NCBI GenBank assembly: GCA_947630515.1
Contig: CANRHY010000029.1
Span: forward strand, 1-9,542
Source: an uncultured Bacilli bacterium
GTDB taxonomy: Bacteria > Bacillota_I > Bacilli_A > RF39 > UBA660
DNA length: 9,542 bases
Direction of reading: 5' to 3'
In this document: piece after piece, positions 1-6,354 of the stretch
How positions within the stretch are numbered: position 1 is the stretch's first letter
How the letters are laid out: each line of letters opens with the position of its first letter
Program-made: the position numbers and the translations under genes
Notes under the pieces: model-generated
Told to the model about the DNA's origin: nothing
What the model saw: the letters and a program-made list of their open reading frames with translations, nothing else
Database searches by the model: none

Positions 1-343
1 CTTTATCATTAAGTCCTAAATTTAGTACAGTATCCATCATACCTGGCATACTAGCACGAGCACCACTTCTTACACTTACTAAAAGTGGATTTTCCTCACT
101 TCCCATTTTTTTACCAGTAACTTTTTCTAGTTCTTCTAGTTTAGTAAATATTTCATTTTCTACTTCACTACTTAATTTTTCTCCATCTTCATAATATTTA
201 GTACAGGCTTCAGTTGTGACAGTAAATCCACGTGGAACTGGTAAACCAATATTAGTCATTTCTGCTAAGTTAGCGCCTTTTCCACCAAGAAGTTCTCTCA
301 TATCTTTGTTTCCTTCACTAAACATGTAAACATATTTTTCCAT
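1..343 (-). CDS. ppdK: Pyruvate, phosphate dikinase, N-terminal part (runs off the left edge)
   Basis: Only the first 114 codons are in the window. PPDK interconverts pyruvate, ATP and phosphate with PEP, AMP and pyrophosphate in the cytosol. The N-terminal ATP-grasp-like nucleotide-binding domain is recognisable from the [12 protein letters not shown] motif (about residues 18-29), then [15 protein letters not shown], and [17 protein letters not shown] near residues 92-108. These are near-invariant in PPDK. The Gly-rich SVRSGA and MPGMMDT signatures fit PPDK better than PEP synthase. I chose the ATG at 343 because GAGGAG lies 9 bases upstream. An in-frame ATG at 352 abuts that site with no spacing. 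The gene follows tdk by 15 bases and has no promoter of its own visible, so it is likely the third gene of the xer-tdk-ppdK operon. Identity is secure; completeness cannot be judged. Confidence 0.95.
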   Translation of the reverse strand, partial: MEKYVYMFSEGNKDMRELLGGKGANLAEMTNIGLPVPRGFTVTTEACTKYYEDGEKLSSEVENEIFTKLEELEKVTGKKMGSEENPLLVSVRSGARASMPGMMDTVLNLGLNDK

Positions 344-358
344 AATTTTCATCTCCTC

Positions 359-997
359 TTATAATTTTATTTTCATAACTTTTTTTAGATAACACTCACC
401 ACATAGGCTTTCATAAGTATCTTCTCCATCATCAATTACAACTTGACTACCAACAGTTATAAATTCACCATTTTTGTTTTTTCTTCCACTAAATCTTGCT
501 TTTTTACCACATCTACATATTGTATATACTTCTTCAAGTTCATCTGATAACTCAACAAGTCTTTTACTACCAGGAAATAAATTAGATTGAAAGTCAGTTT
601 TAAGTCCATAACATATGACAGGAATATTATACTTCTTGGTAAATATAAACAAAATTTCCACTTGTTTAGCACTTAGAAATTGTGCTTCATCTACCAATAT
701 GCATCTAACATTTTCTTTAGCGCTTTTTGCTAAGAACTCTATAAGTCTCTCATCACTTTCACTATAATTTTCTTCACTCATTACACTCTTAGTATTTTCT
801 TCTTCTCTTTCTACTAAGTAATCAACACTTCTACTAATACCTACCCTGCTACTTATTTTATCTCCTCCTTTAGTATCAATAACAGGTTTAATAATTTTAA
901 CTAGCATTCCCCTTTCTTCATAGTTATTTGCCACTTGCAAAAGTACTGTACTTTTCCCACAATTCATCGCTCCATACCTAAAATATAACTTACTCAT
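359..997 (-). CDS. tdk: Thymidine kinase, type II (dTMP salvage)
   Basis: Phosphorylates thymidine with ATP to give dTMP in the cytosolic salvage pathway. The protein (212 residues from this start) opens with MSKLYFRYGAMNCGKS, whose P-loop GAMNCGKS spans residues 9-16. A DEAQF motif at about 103-107 carries Walker B and the catalytic Glu. The C-terminal lasso/zinc domain has Cys pairs CRC (about 161/163) and CGEC (about 199/202), as in tetrameric TK1-type enzymes. Length is close to the usual 190-210 residues; the stretch between residues 65 and 98 is polar and slightly long. An upstream ATG at 1003 would overlap the recombinase stop (ATGA), but the GGAGG at 1006-1010 is only 2 bases from it and 8 bases from the ATG at 997. 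The shorter form also matches the family N-terminus. Second gene of an operon with xer and ppdK. Confidence 0.95.
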   Translation of the reverse strand: MSKLYFRYGAMNCGKSTVLLQVANNYEERGMLVKIIKPVIDTKGGDKISSRVGISRSVDYLVEREEENTKSVMSEENYSESDERLIEFLAKSAKENVRCILVDEAQFLSAKQVEILFIFTKKYNIPVICYGLKTDFQSNLFPGSKRLVELSDELEEVYTICRCGKKARFSGRKNKNGEFITVGSQVVIDDGEDTYESLCGECYLKKVMKIKL

Positions 998-999
998 AA

Positions 1000-1878
1000 T
1001 CATAACCTCCCTCTTGGATGCGTTTTAAAGTATACTTCTTTTAATCTTTCACTTGTAACATGAGTATACACCTCAGTTGAATTTATATTTTTGTGACCAA
1101 GTAATTCTTGTACACTTCTTAGATCACACCCATTATCTAATAAATGTGTTGCAAAAGTATGCCTTAATGTGTGAGGACTTACCTTTAATTTTACAGAAGT
1201 ACTATATATTATATTATCTATAATTTTACTAATACCCCTTACTGTTATCTTATCACCATTTTTGTTTAACAACAAGTATTCATTTGTTTTTCCGTCAAGT
1301 AGTTTACGCCTTAATGAATTAATATAGTCTTTTAATAACTCCTCTGTATAATCTCCATAAAAAACATACCTTTCATATGAACCTTTTCCTAATATTTTTA
1401 TTTGTTTGTTTTCATAGTCTATATCACTTAATTTAATATTCACAAGCTCACTTACTCTTACTCCAGTTGAATACATAAGTTCAATTATTAAGTTGTTTCT
1501 AAGCCCATACTCACCGGATTTACTTTTCTCTATTATTTCTTCAAGTTCATTATATTGAATAAACTTTGGTAAATTTTTTTCTTTTTTAGGATATTTAATA
1601 GAAGAAGCAGGATTAACTTCTATTAATTTTTCTTCTTTTAAATATTTATAAAAACTTTTTAAAGTACTTATCTTCCTACTTATAGTAGAAGATTTAGAAG
1701 AATTATTAAATAAATATGAAAGATAAGATTTAATATCATTTTTAGTTACTTTTATTATATCAGATTCTTTTAAATAACTTAAAAACTCTAATAAATCTTT
1801 TTTATAACTTATTATTGTTAAATCTGAATAATTTTTAACTATCTTTAAATTATCTAAAAAATCATCTATATATTTCAT
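1000..1878 (-). CDS. xerD: Tyrosine recombinase, XerD/XerC family
   Basis: Site-specific recombinase of 292 residues, the normal size for Xer proteins that resolve chromosome dimers at dif. Residues 1-90 form the SAM-like core-binding domain; the catalytic domain follows. All active-site residues are visible: Arg141 in STGVRVSEL, Lys165 in GKGSYER, His236 and Arg239 in SPHTLRH, His262 in LLGHKN and the nucleophile Tyr271 in VYTHVT. The C-terminus ERLKEVYFKTHPRG is the Xer signature, and resembles Firmicutes XerD more than XerC; the C/D choice is inference. The start ATG has only a weak GGGA site 5 bases upstream. A TTGACA/TATTCT promoter lies 16-45 bases upstream, so it heads the xer-tdk-ppdK operon. 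It ends in TGA, 2 bases before tdk, confirming TGA is a stop here. A chromosomal Xer protein is more likely than a phage integrase because no phage genes surround it. Confidence 0.9.
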   Translation of the reverse strand: MKYIDDFLDNLKIVKNYSDLTIISYKKDLLEFLSYLKESDIIKVTKNDIKSYLSYLFNNSSKSSTISRKISTLKSFYKYLKEEKLIEVNPASSIKYPKKEKNLPKFIQYNELEEIIEKSKSGEYGLRNNLIIELMYSTGVRVSELVNIKLSDIDYENKQIKILGKGSYERYVFYGDYTEELLKDYINSLRRKLLDGKTNEYLLLNKNGDKITVRGISKIIDNIIYSTSVKLKVSPHTLRHTFATHLLDNGCDLRSVQELLGHKNINSTEVYTHVTSERLKEVYFKTHPRGRL

Positions 1879-1893
1879 AACTATCCCATATTA

Positions 1894-1923
1894 AGAATAC
1901 TTCTAAATATAATATTTTGTCAA
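1894..1923 (-). promoter_or_regulatory. Promoter of the xer-tdk-ppdK operon
   Basis: Reading the minus strand, TTGACA (1923-1918) and TATTCT (1899-1894) are separated by 18 bases, a near-consensus sigma-A promoter. The -35 box starts one base after the T-run of the preceding lipoprotein terminator, so terminator and promoter are directly abutted. The inferred transcript start is near 1887. Confidence 0.7.
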
Positions 1924-1924
1924 G

Positions 1925-1952
1925 AAAAAATAGCAAGTATTACTCACTATTT
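1925..1952 (-). terminator. Rho-independent terminator after the orphan lipoprotein gene
   Basis: On the minus strand AAATAG...CTATTT forms a stem (1952-1928) extended inward by two G-U wobbles and AGT/ACT around an AAT loop, followed by six T (1930-1925). The stem includes the TAG stop of the lipoprotein gene. Confidence 0.7.
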
Positions 1953-2624
1953 CAAATTTAATTTACTACTTTCGTTACTATATAATTTATATAACTCCAG
2001 TAATTCTTCATAAGTTATTGTTTTATTTTCTCTATTTAAATGTAACTTATATATTCTCATGTCTTTATCTACTTCTTTATTTGTAATTTTCTTTCCATCT
2101 TTTTCTTCTTCAAAATGCTCTTCATTAATTATATCAATTCCATCTTTACATGTAACAGTAATTATTGAAGAAAAACTTATATTATTATCTGCGTCATTTA
2201 TATATACCTCTTCATGTATATATTGTATATTATTATAAGTAAGCGCTGATAACTTATATGTACTACTTGTATCATGATTAAAAATTGACCTAGAAGTAAT
2301 AACATAGTTTTTTATATTTCCATTTATTAGTGCTTCATTTGGAGCATAATTTTTAAACACATTTTTTACATAATCATGACTTTCTTCTTCTGAAATTTTT
2401 GTTAAATCTTTTACAGTTTCTACACTCATAAAATAATATAAATTTTCATCTGTTTCTACATTTTTAACTTCAAAAAAGTTTAAATAATTCATATCATACT
2501 CTTCCACAATTTCACTTATAGAAGGAAAAGCATCTTTATTAGTTTGATTATATACACTACAACCAGTAAGTAATACTGTAACCGCACTCACTAAAGCAAT
2601 TAGTTTTGTTTTTAAGTTTTTCAT
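1947..2624 (-). CDS. Orphan predicted lipoprotein, function unknown
   Basis: A 225-residue protein that I do not recognise. The N-terminus is a lipoprotein signal: basic MKNLKTK, a hydrophobic stretch LIALVSAVTVLL, then lipobox LLTGC with the lipidated Cys at about residue 22. It is therefore probably membrane-anchored outside the cell. The mature part is rich in Asn, Asp, Glu, Tyr and Ser with no motif I can name; the residue 45-200 pattern looks like an alternating beta-rich fold, which is only an impression. The start ATG has AAGGGGG 4-5 bases upstream and a canonical promoter (TTGACA, 17 bases, TACAAT) further up. It ends in TAG inside a terminator hairpin, so it is a single-gene unit. 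It diverges from the candidate small RNA, with the two -35 boxes 18 bases apart. Lipoprotein assignment is firm; function is open. Confidence 0.85.
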   Translation of the reverse strand: MKNLKTKLIALVSAVTVLLTGCSVYNQTNKDAFPSISEIVEEYDMNYLNFFEVKNVETDENLYYFMSVETVKDLTKISEEESHDYVKNVFKNYAPNEALINGNIKNYVITSRSIFNHDTSSTYKLSALTYNNIQYIHEEVYINDADNNISFSSIITVTCKDGIDIINEEHFEEEKDGKKITNKEVDKDMRIYKLHLNRENKTITYEELLELYKLYSNESSKLNLK

Positions 2625-2647
2625 TGTTCCCCCTTAAAACTAATATA

Positions 2648-2676
2648 ATTGTACCATATAAAGTATTACTTGTCAA
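2648..2676 (-). promoter_or_regulatory. Promoter of the orphan lipoprotein gene
   Basis: Minus strand TTGACA (2676-2671), 17-base spacer, TACAAT (2653-2648): essentially consensus sigma-A. The transcript would begin near 2641, about 17 bases before the start codon, leaving room only for the AAGGGGG ribosome-binding site. Confidence 0.85.
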
Positions 2677-2693
2677 TTTAAAATAATTTAAAT
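2676..2693. repeat. AT-only inverted repeat between two divergent promoters
   Basis: ATTTAAA-ATAA-TTTAAAT is a perfect 7-base inverted repeat with a 4-base spacer. It fills the 18-base gap between the outward-facing -35 boxes of the lipoprotein and small-RNA promoters. It could be an operator or UP-element for both. In such AT-rich DNA it could also be chance. Confidence 0.35.
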
Positions 2694-2694
2694 A

Positions 2695-2723
2695 TAGACA
2701 TAAAAATACAAATATGGTAATAT
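2695..2723 (+). promoter_or_regulatory. Promoter of the candidate small RNA
   Basis: Plus strand TAGACA (2695-2700), a 17-base spacer, then TAATAT (2718-2723), each one or two bases from consensus. The expected transcript start is 2730-2731, exactly at the 5' base of the closing stem of the structured RNA. That match between predicted start and predicted structure supports both. Confidence 0.7.
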
Positions 2724-2730
2724 ATATTTA

Positions 2731-2830
2731 GAAACCGGACTGGTATTCTTAGGAATATCACTAGCATTTTTTGCTAGAGTGTCGCATAGGTAATTGGAAC
2801 CTATCCGCCACATCTGGTTTTTTATTTTTC
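2731..2830 (+). ncRNA. Unassigned structured small RNA, about 90-100 nt, with its own promoter and terminator
   Basis: No open reading frame fits here, but the plus strand folds cleanly. A closing stem pairs AAACCGGA (2732-2739) with TCTGGTTT (2813-2820), 8 pairs with one G-U. Inside are three hairpins. Hairpin A pairs GGTATTC (2742-2748) with GAATATC (2753-2759) over loop TTAG. Hairpin B pairs CTAGCA (2761-2766) with TGCTAG (2772-2777) over five T. Hairpin C pairs GTG.CG.ATAGGT (2779-2791) with ACCTAT.CG.CAC (2799-2811), with a U/C and a C/C mismatch and a 7-base loop. The 3' strand of the closing stem runs into TTTTTTATTTTT. A promoter points into it from the left. I see no match to SRP RNA, 6S, RNase P, tmRNA or a riboswitch class I know, and no plus-strand gene follows before 3971. 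Presence of an RNA gene is well supported; its class and function are unknown. Confidence 0.65.
2813..2830 (+). terminator. 3' end of the candidate small RNA (T-tract)
   Basis: The 3' strand of the RNA's closing stem (2813-2820) runs straight into a T-rich tail, TTTTTT then ATTTTTC. Termination would rely on the closing stem and/or hairpin C, because there is no separate terminator hairpin. Confidence 0.55.
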
Positions 2831-2850
2831 TTTAATATTTAATTTTTCAT

Positions 2851-2886
2851 AAAAAAAGCTGAATGAAATTAAATCATTACAGCCTT
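2851..2886 (-). terminator. Terminator of the LolA-like lipoprotein gene
   Basis: On the minus strand AAGGCTG (2886-2880) pairs with CAGCTTT (2861-2855), extended inward by AATGA/TCATT after a bulged T, around a 7-base loop. Seven T (2857-2851) follow. The hairpin overlaps the TAA stop. It faces the plus-strand small RNA's tail, giving convergent ends about 20 bases apart. Confidence 0.8.
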
Positions 2887-3868
2887 ATTTACTAATGGCT
2901 ACAGTAGCTGTACTACTTGCTATTTGTAAAAGTTCTTCTTTACTTAAATCATCACCTATAATATAGTATTCTTTTCCATTATTAGCCCAGTTGAGACTTG
3001 TTTCAGTTAAAACTCCCAAAATATTCCCATACTGTACTACTTCTCCACTTACTGCTGTAGTTTCATGATTTTCACTTGCCACACTTGCTTCTTCTATTAA
3101 AATAAATGGTTTTACTCCAGTATAAGTTAAAATAACTCTTTCACTATCCTCATTAGTTATAACTTCTTCTCCACTATAAGTTGTCCCACTAGGTAAATAC
3201 ATTGGATACACTATGTCTTCTAAACTCCCAGTAGTGGTAGTAACTTCACCTTCTTTAATACAATTACTTAAAAGGAAATATTCTTTATCATACTTGGTTT
3301 TAGTATCTATCTTAGTGATATTCATAGTAATTTGTTCTATACCACTAGAATTTTTAACTACAATACTTTTAGGTAAATAATTGCTATCTAAAGTAATATC
3401 TTGGCTTACTAACTCTTTATTATTTGGATAATTTACTTTACTTGTAATTACATATTCATCTTTATTCTTTTCTATACCTCTTTCACTATCATTCATAACG
3501 TCATTAAGAAGTGTCTCTAATATATAACTTTGACTACTATTTGTAGGCCATTCACTTTGGAATTTAAAACTTTTATTTAAACTAGGTGTAATAACATAAA
3601 CTCCATCACTATTTTTTAGTATTATTTGTTCATGATTATTTTCTTTATTAACTAAACTTACTTTATAATATCCTCCATCTAAATATGTAACATCTACATT
3701 ATATGAATATTTATCTTCATTACTTGCTATTACCATATCTCCTACTAAATTATAACTTTTAATACCTTTAATAGTACTTTCAAAATCTTTAACTATAGTT
3801 TCCTCTTTTTTACCACATCCCGCTATTAAGAATATGGATAATATAACTAACAATAAAAACTTTTTCAC
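2885..3868 (-). CDS. LolA-like lipoprotein with C-terminal DUF4367 (YdcC/GerS-like)
   Basis: A 327-residue secreted lipoprotein. The signal MKKFLLLVILSIFLIAGC has a lipobox LIAGC with Cys18. Residues about 25-205 look like the LolA-type half-barrel found in B. subtilis YdcC and clostridial GerS: 'ESTIKGIKSYNLVGDM' opening, then paired beta-strand stretches. The tail NWANNGKEYYIIGDDLSKEE (about residues 293-312) is the typical end of DUF4367. Family knowledge links YdcC and GerS to the sporulating or germinating envelope; whether this organism sporulates cannot be told from the window. The start codon is GTG, with AGGGGG 9 bases upstream and promoter TTCATA/TATAAT further up. It is transcribed alone and ends in a strong terminator. 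It shares a short upstream region with the divergent DUF378 gene. Family assignment is from pattern memory and moderately secure; a sporulation role is inference. Confidence 0.75.
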   Translation of the reverse strand: MKKFLLLVILSIFLIAGCGKKEETIVKDFESTIKGIKSYNLVGDMVIASNEDKYSYNVDVTYLDGGYYKVSLVNKENNHEQIILKNSDGVYVITPSLNKSFKFQSEWPTNSSQSYILETLLNDVMNDSERGIEKNKDEYVITSKVNYPNNKELVSQDITLDSNYLPKSIVVKNSSGIEQITMNITKIDTKTKYDKEYFLLSNCIKEGEVTTTTGSLEDIVYPMYLPSGTTYSGEEVITNEDSERVILTYTGVKPFILIEEASVASENHETTAVSGEVVQYGNILGVLTETSLNWANNGKEYYIIGDDLSKEELLQIASSTATVAISK

Positions 3869-3894
3869 GTTTTTAATCCCCCTTCTTCTAGTTA

Positions 3895-3923
3895 ATTATA
3901 CTCTATATTTATATTTATATGAA
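3895..3923 (-). promoter_or_regulatory. Promoter of the LolA-like lipoprotein gene
   Basis: Minus strand TTCATA (3923-3918), 17-base spacer, perfect TATAAT (3900-3895). The AGGGGG site and GTG start follow 20-30 bases downstream. I could not identify an equally clear promoter for the divergent plus-strand DUF378 gene in the same gap. Confidence 0.7.
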
Positions 3924-3970
3924 TAAATTAAATTTTTTTGATTACACTAATTAACATAAGGAGGTATATA

Positions 3971-4180
3971 ATGCAAACAATACAAAAAATAGCCTTAGCA
4001 TTAACTATAATAGGCGCTCTTAACTGGGGATTAGTAGGACTATTTAGTTTTAATCTAGTAGAAGCATTATTTGGAGTAGACACTTTATTTACTAGAGTTG
4101 TATACACATTTGTAGGTCTCGCAGGAATTATAAATGTAGGATTACTATTAACTCCATTTGAACATACTTCTAAAAAATAA
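3971..4180 (+). CDS. DUF378 small membrane protein (YuzA-like)
   Basis: A 69-residue protein with two membrane segments, about residues 5-27 and 44-63. The signature ALNWGLVGLFSFNLVEALFG followed by RVVYTFVGLAGI is the DUF378 pattern. The family's biochemical role is unknown. I chose the ATG at 3971 because AAGGAGG sits 7 bases upstream. A longer reading from 3938 would place that ribosome-binding site inside the gene and add a non-conserved, charged N-terminus. It is the only protein gene on the plus strand, is divergent from the LolA-like lipoprotein gene, and ends at a strong terminator, so it forms its own unit. Confidence 0.85.
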   Translation: MQTIQKIALALTIIGALNWGLVGLFSFNLVEALFGVDTLFTRVVYTFVGLAGIINVGLLLTPFEHTSKK

Positions 4181-4213
4181 AGTTCTTAAAGGTTTACCCT
4201 TAAGAGCTTTTTT
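4180..4213 (+). terminator. Terminator of DUF378, probably bidirectional
   Basis: AAGTTCTTAA (4180-4189) pairs with TTAAGAGCTT (4200-4209), 10 pairs with one G-U, then six T (4208-4213). On the minus strand the same hairpin is followed by TTTATTTTTT and lies just past the end of the toxin remnant. It can therefore serve both convergent units. Confidence 0.85.
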
Positions 4214-4217
4214 AATT

Positions 4218-4527
4218 CTAAGAAAATAATTCACTATGACTTCCTGTAGCAAATAGTAAAAGAACTATATTATTATTTGTGTTTTTATATCAATAACCAA
4301 TCTGGTTCAATATGACACTCATAACAGTCTTTATAAATATTATTATCAGTTAATTTATGATTCTTATATTTTGGTTCTAACTCTATGCCGTTAGCTATTT
4401 TATTAACAACATTTTTTAATTTTGATAAATCTTTGCCTTGTTTTTTTAGTATTTTATAATTTTTATTAAAATTATTAGTAGAATCAACTTTATATTTAGA
4501 ATCTTTAAAATTAAAATCTAATTTCAT
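4218..4527 (-). pseudogene. YafQ-type RelE-superfamily toxin, frameshifted before its catalytic end
   Basis: YafQ-type toxins are ribosome-associated mRNA endonucleases. The first frame (4527-4285) gives 80 residues with the family pattern: GKDLSKLKNVV, His57 in KNHKL, then CHIEPDWLLI with His72 and Asp76. It then hits TAA at 4287-4285. A different frame resumes immediately with YKNTNNNIVLLLFATGSHSELFS and ends at TAG, 4220-4218. This supplies the missing GSHSxLF end with the catalytic His and Phe; spacings match YafQ H63-D67-H87-F91. The break lies in a short AT repeat (TTGATATAAA, where an unbroken gene would likely read TTGATATATAAA), so loss of two bases is the simplest explanation. Assembly error is the alternative. 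The start ATG lies 2 bases after the antitoxin stop, with GAGG inside the antitoxin's last codons, so translation is coupled. As written, the protein lacks two active-site residues and is presumably inactive. Confidence 0.8.
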
Positions 4528-4529
4528 AT

Positions 4530-4826
4530 CTAATCCTCATCTAAACTTGCAAATAATTCATTAGGGCTATTAAAAGGTATCCTTTTACCAGACGCTATTT
4601 CTTTTTCTATTTTTTCACCCTCTTTTAAAGCTTTCAATAATGCCTTACTTGGTTTTGGACTTTCTTCTTTTACTTCAAAAGGTATACCTCGTTCTGCTAA
4701 AGATTTTTTTAAAAATAAATTTATTGCTGTAGACATATTAAGACCTAGATTATTAAATAAATTATTTGCTTCTTCCTTTACCTTTGCTGGAACATTTACA
4801 TTAATTGTACTCATACTGTTAGCCAT
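4530..4826 (-). CDS. RelB/DinJ family antitoxin
   Basis: A 98-residue antitoxin of the DinJ/RelB type. Residues about 6-50 form the ribbon-helix-helix domain: the strand STINVNVPAKVKEEA, then LGLNMSTAINLFLKK and the typical GIPFEV. The acidic and basic C-terminal half (residues about 55-98) would wrap the partner toxin. Such antitoxins also repress their own promoter. I chose ATG 4826 because GAGG is 8 bases upstream; a GTG nine bases further up has no usable site. It ends in TAG, 2 bases before the YafQ-like toxin start, the standard antitoxin-first order. Since the toxin is frameshifted, this antitoxin is currently an orphan, perhaps retained as a regulator or against another toxin. Assignment is strong. 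Confidence 0.9.
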   Translation of the reverse strand: MANSMSTINVNVPAKVKEEANNLFNNLGLNMSTAINLFLKKSLAERGIPFEVKEESPKPSKALLKALKEGEKIEKEIASGKRIPFNSPNELFASLDED

Positions 4827-4851
4827 ATATCTCACCTCTTTTTCTTTTTAT

Positions 4852-4880
4852 ATAATATCATAAATATAATAAAATATCAA
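4852..4880 (-). promoter_or_regulatory. Promoter of the toxin-antitoxin operon, with a possible operator repeat
   Basis: Minus strand TTGATA (4880-4875), 17-base spacer, TATTAT (4857-4852). The -35 and -10 regions carry a direct repeat (TTGATATTTTAT and ATGATATTATAT), which could bind the antitoxin's ribbon-helix-helix domain. Further upstream (about 4892-4913) is an AT-rich imperfect palindrome. Operator assignment is only a suggestion. Confidence 0.6.
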
Positions 4881-4944
4881 CATATTTCTTTATATTATAT
4901 ATATAGTATATACATTTTATAGATAATTATGTACTATATTTAAA

Positions 4945-4972
4945 GCAAAAACACATAACTAAGTATGTGCTT
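4945..4972 (-). terminator. Terminator of the cdaA-cdaR operon
   Basis: On the minus strand AAGCACATA (4972-4964) pairs with TATGTGTTT (4957-4949), nine pairs including one G-U, around a 6-base loop, followed by a short T-run. It lies just past the cdaR stop and isolates cdaR from the toxin-antitoxin operon. Confidence 0.7.
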
Positions 4973-4980
4973 TCTTTATA

Positions 4981-6354
4981 TTAACTAGAAGGAGACACTA
5001 TTATCTGAACATTCTTTGTCTTACTTGTATAAGTAAGTCTTAAGTCTGTTCCTTCTACATAAACAGGTACAGTATAAGTTCCTGCTTCTGTTATACTACT
5101 TAAATCTATATATGCTGTTATATTAGCTGTTTCTAATTCTTTTAATAAACTTTCAACACCTTTAACAGTTACAGTAACTAAAGCATTCTCTGCGTCAACT
5201 CCCTGCGCTACGAAACTACTATTAAGTCCTCTTATTTCTATTGGAACTCCACTAAAGTCTTTACTTGTCTCACTTTCCATAGTTACCGTTATCTTAGCTG
5301 AAGTATAATTTATGCTTCTAGCTCCCGTTGGTTTATTAATAACTACTTGATATACCTTATCTTCACTTAAATTAGTAACATCTATTTCTACTTTAATATC
5401 TTCTATATTTGCAAGAATTTCTTCGTCTGCATATATAGTTACATTAGATACACTACTTTCTATTTTAGCTATAGCAGAACCACTTCTAACGTCTCCTACA
5501 GGTACTACTGTAAGTGGAACAGTTTTACTTGGACTTGTTATAGTAACTGTAGCTGTAACGTTACCTGGTACAATCTCAACATCTTTAATTTCTTTACCAT
5601 CAACATCGTATGCTACTAACTTAACATTATCAACAGTATAAGTTCCTGCTTCATTAGCATTTAATGCATTAACATCAACTATCGCTTTAACAGAAGCAAC
5701 TGTATCTAACTTTTCTTGATAACTCTTAACAATTACTTCATCTCTATCTAATACAACGTCTGTAACTACTAAAGTCTCATCAAGTCTATCTGCATTAATT
5801 ATATCTTTTGATAAACTTCTAACTTCACTTACCTTAGGATAAATTACAACAGTGACACTACCTGGGTCTAATTTATAACTAAGTGTATTAATTGGGCTTG
5901 AATATTGTAAATCTACTTTATGTGTACCTACTCCATAATCAGTTAAATCTAAAGTTATTTCATGCCCTTCACCTAGTTGTTGAGCTAAGAATAAGTCTCC
6001 CTTTCTACCCATTAGTATAATATCAGCTCCTGTAGGTAACCCTTCTACCACATATGCTTCTTCATTATATTCTACATTTACCTTTTGATTACTTAAAACT
6101 ACTGCATTAGTATTTGAAAAACTAATTATTTTACTATCTACAGCATAGAAACAAACAAATGCCAAGAATAACGATATGTATAAAAGAACATTAGGTTTAT
6201 TTAAAAGTCTATCTATTAGTCCACTTCTAAGTGAAAACTTATCTCTTATAAAGTAAGCAAATCTACTTATAGGTGTAATAATTACCTTATCGACACCACT
6301 AACTATAGCTTTAGAAATTCTTTTAAATATATTAGTTTTCTTTTCTTTCTTCAT
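4981..6354 (-). CDS. cdaR: YbbR-domain protein, regulator of diadenylate cyclase CdaA
   Basis: A 457-residue protein with one membrane segment at about residues 55-71 (NVLLYISLFLAFVCFYA), after a basic N-terminal cytoplasmic stretch of about 50 residues, long for the family. The extracellular remainder is a series of beta-rich YbbR-type repeats of 80-100 residues, roughly 85-170, 178-275, 278-365 and 368-455. Recurring phrases are VxVxxVxLL and AGTYTV(D/P)V. In Firmicutes CdaR binds CdaA and modulates c-di-AMP synthesis. The ATG has AGGAGG 6 bases upstream, and the start lies 23 bases inside the end of cdaA, a coupled overlap typical of the pair. The glmM gene that often follows is absent; a terminator and a toxin-antitoxin system come next. 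Identification rests on the pair plus topology. Confidence 0.88.
   Translation of the reverse strand: MKKEKKTNIFKRISKAIVSGVDKVIITPISRFAYFIRDKFSLRSGLIDRLLNKPNVLLYISLFLAFVCFYAVDSKIISFSNTNAVVLSNQKVNVEYNEEAYVVEGLPTGADIILMGRKGDLFLAQQLGEGHEITLDLTDYGVGTHKVDLQYSSPINTLSYKLDPGSVTVVIYPKVSEVRSLSKDIINADRLDETLVVTDVVLDRDEVIVKSYQEKLDTVASVKAIVDVNALNANEAGTYTVDNVKLVAYDVDGKEIKDVEIVPGNVTATVTITSPSKTVPLTVVPVGDVRSGSAIAKIESSVSNVTIYADEEILANIEDIKVEIDVTNLSEDKVYQVVINKPTGARSINYTSAKITVTMESETSKDFSGVPIEIRGLNSSFVAQGVDAENALVTVTVKGVESLLKELETANITAYIDLSSITEAGTYTVPVYVEGTDLRLTYTSKTKNVQIIVSPSS

Noticed and set aside
457..672. Minus-strand 71-codon open frame inside tdk
   Set aside because: It is an alternative frame within the clearly coding thymidine kinase gene, with no start signals.
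1000..1878. Phage or integrative-element integrase
   Set aside because: Length, C-terminal HPRG motif and operon with tdk and ppdK fit a housekeeping Xer recombinase. No attachment repeats or phage genes are visible.
2786..2811. T-box-like TGGAACC in the small RNA
   Set aside because: The 7-base match to the UGGNACC T-box core is present, but there is no stem I or specifier loop in the roughly 65 bases upstream and no plus-strand gene follows. Chance is likely.
2731..2830. Riboswitch or leader for a downstream gene
   Set aside because: The next plus-strand gene is more than 1 kb away and the RNA ends in its own T-tract. The flanking genes are on the other strand.
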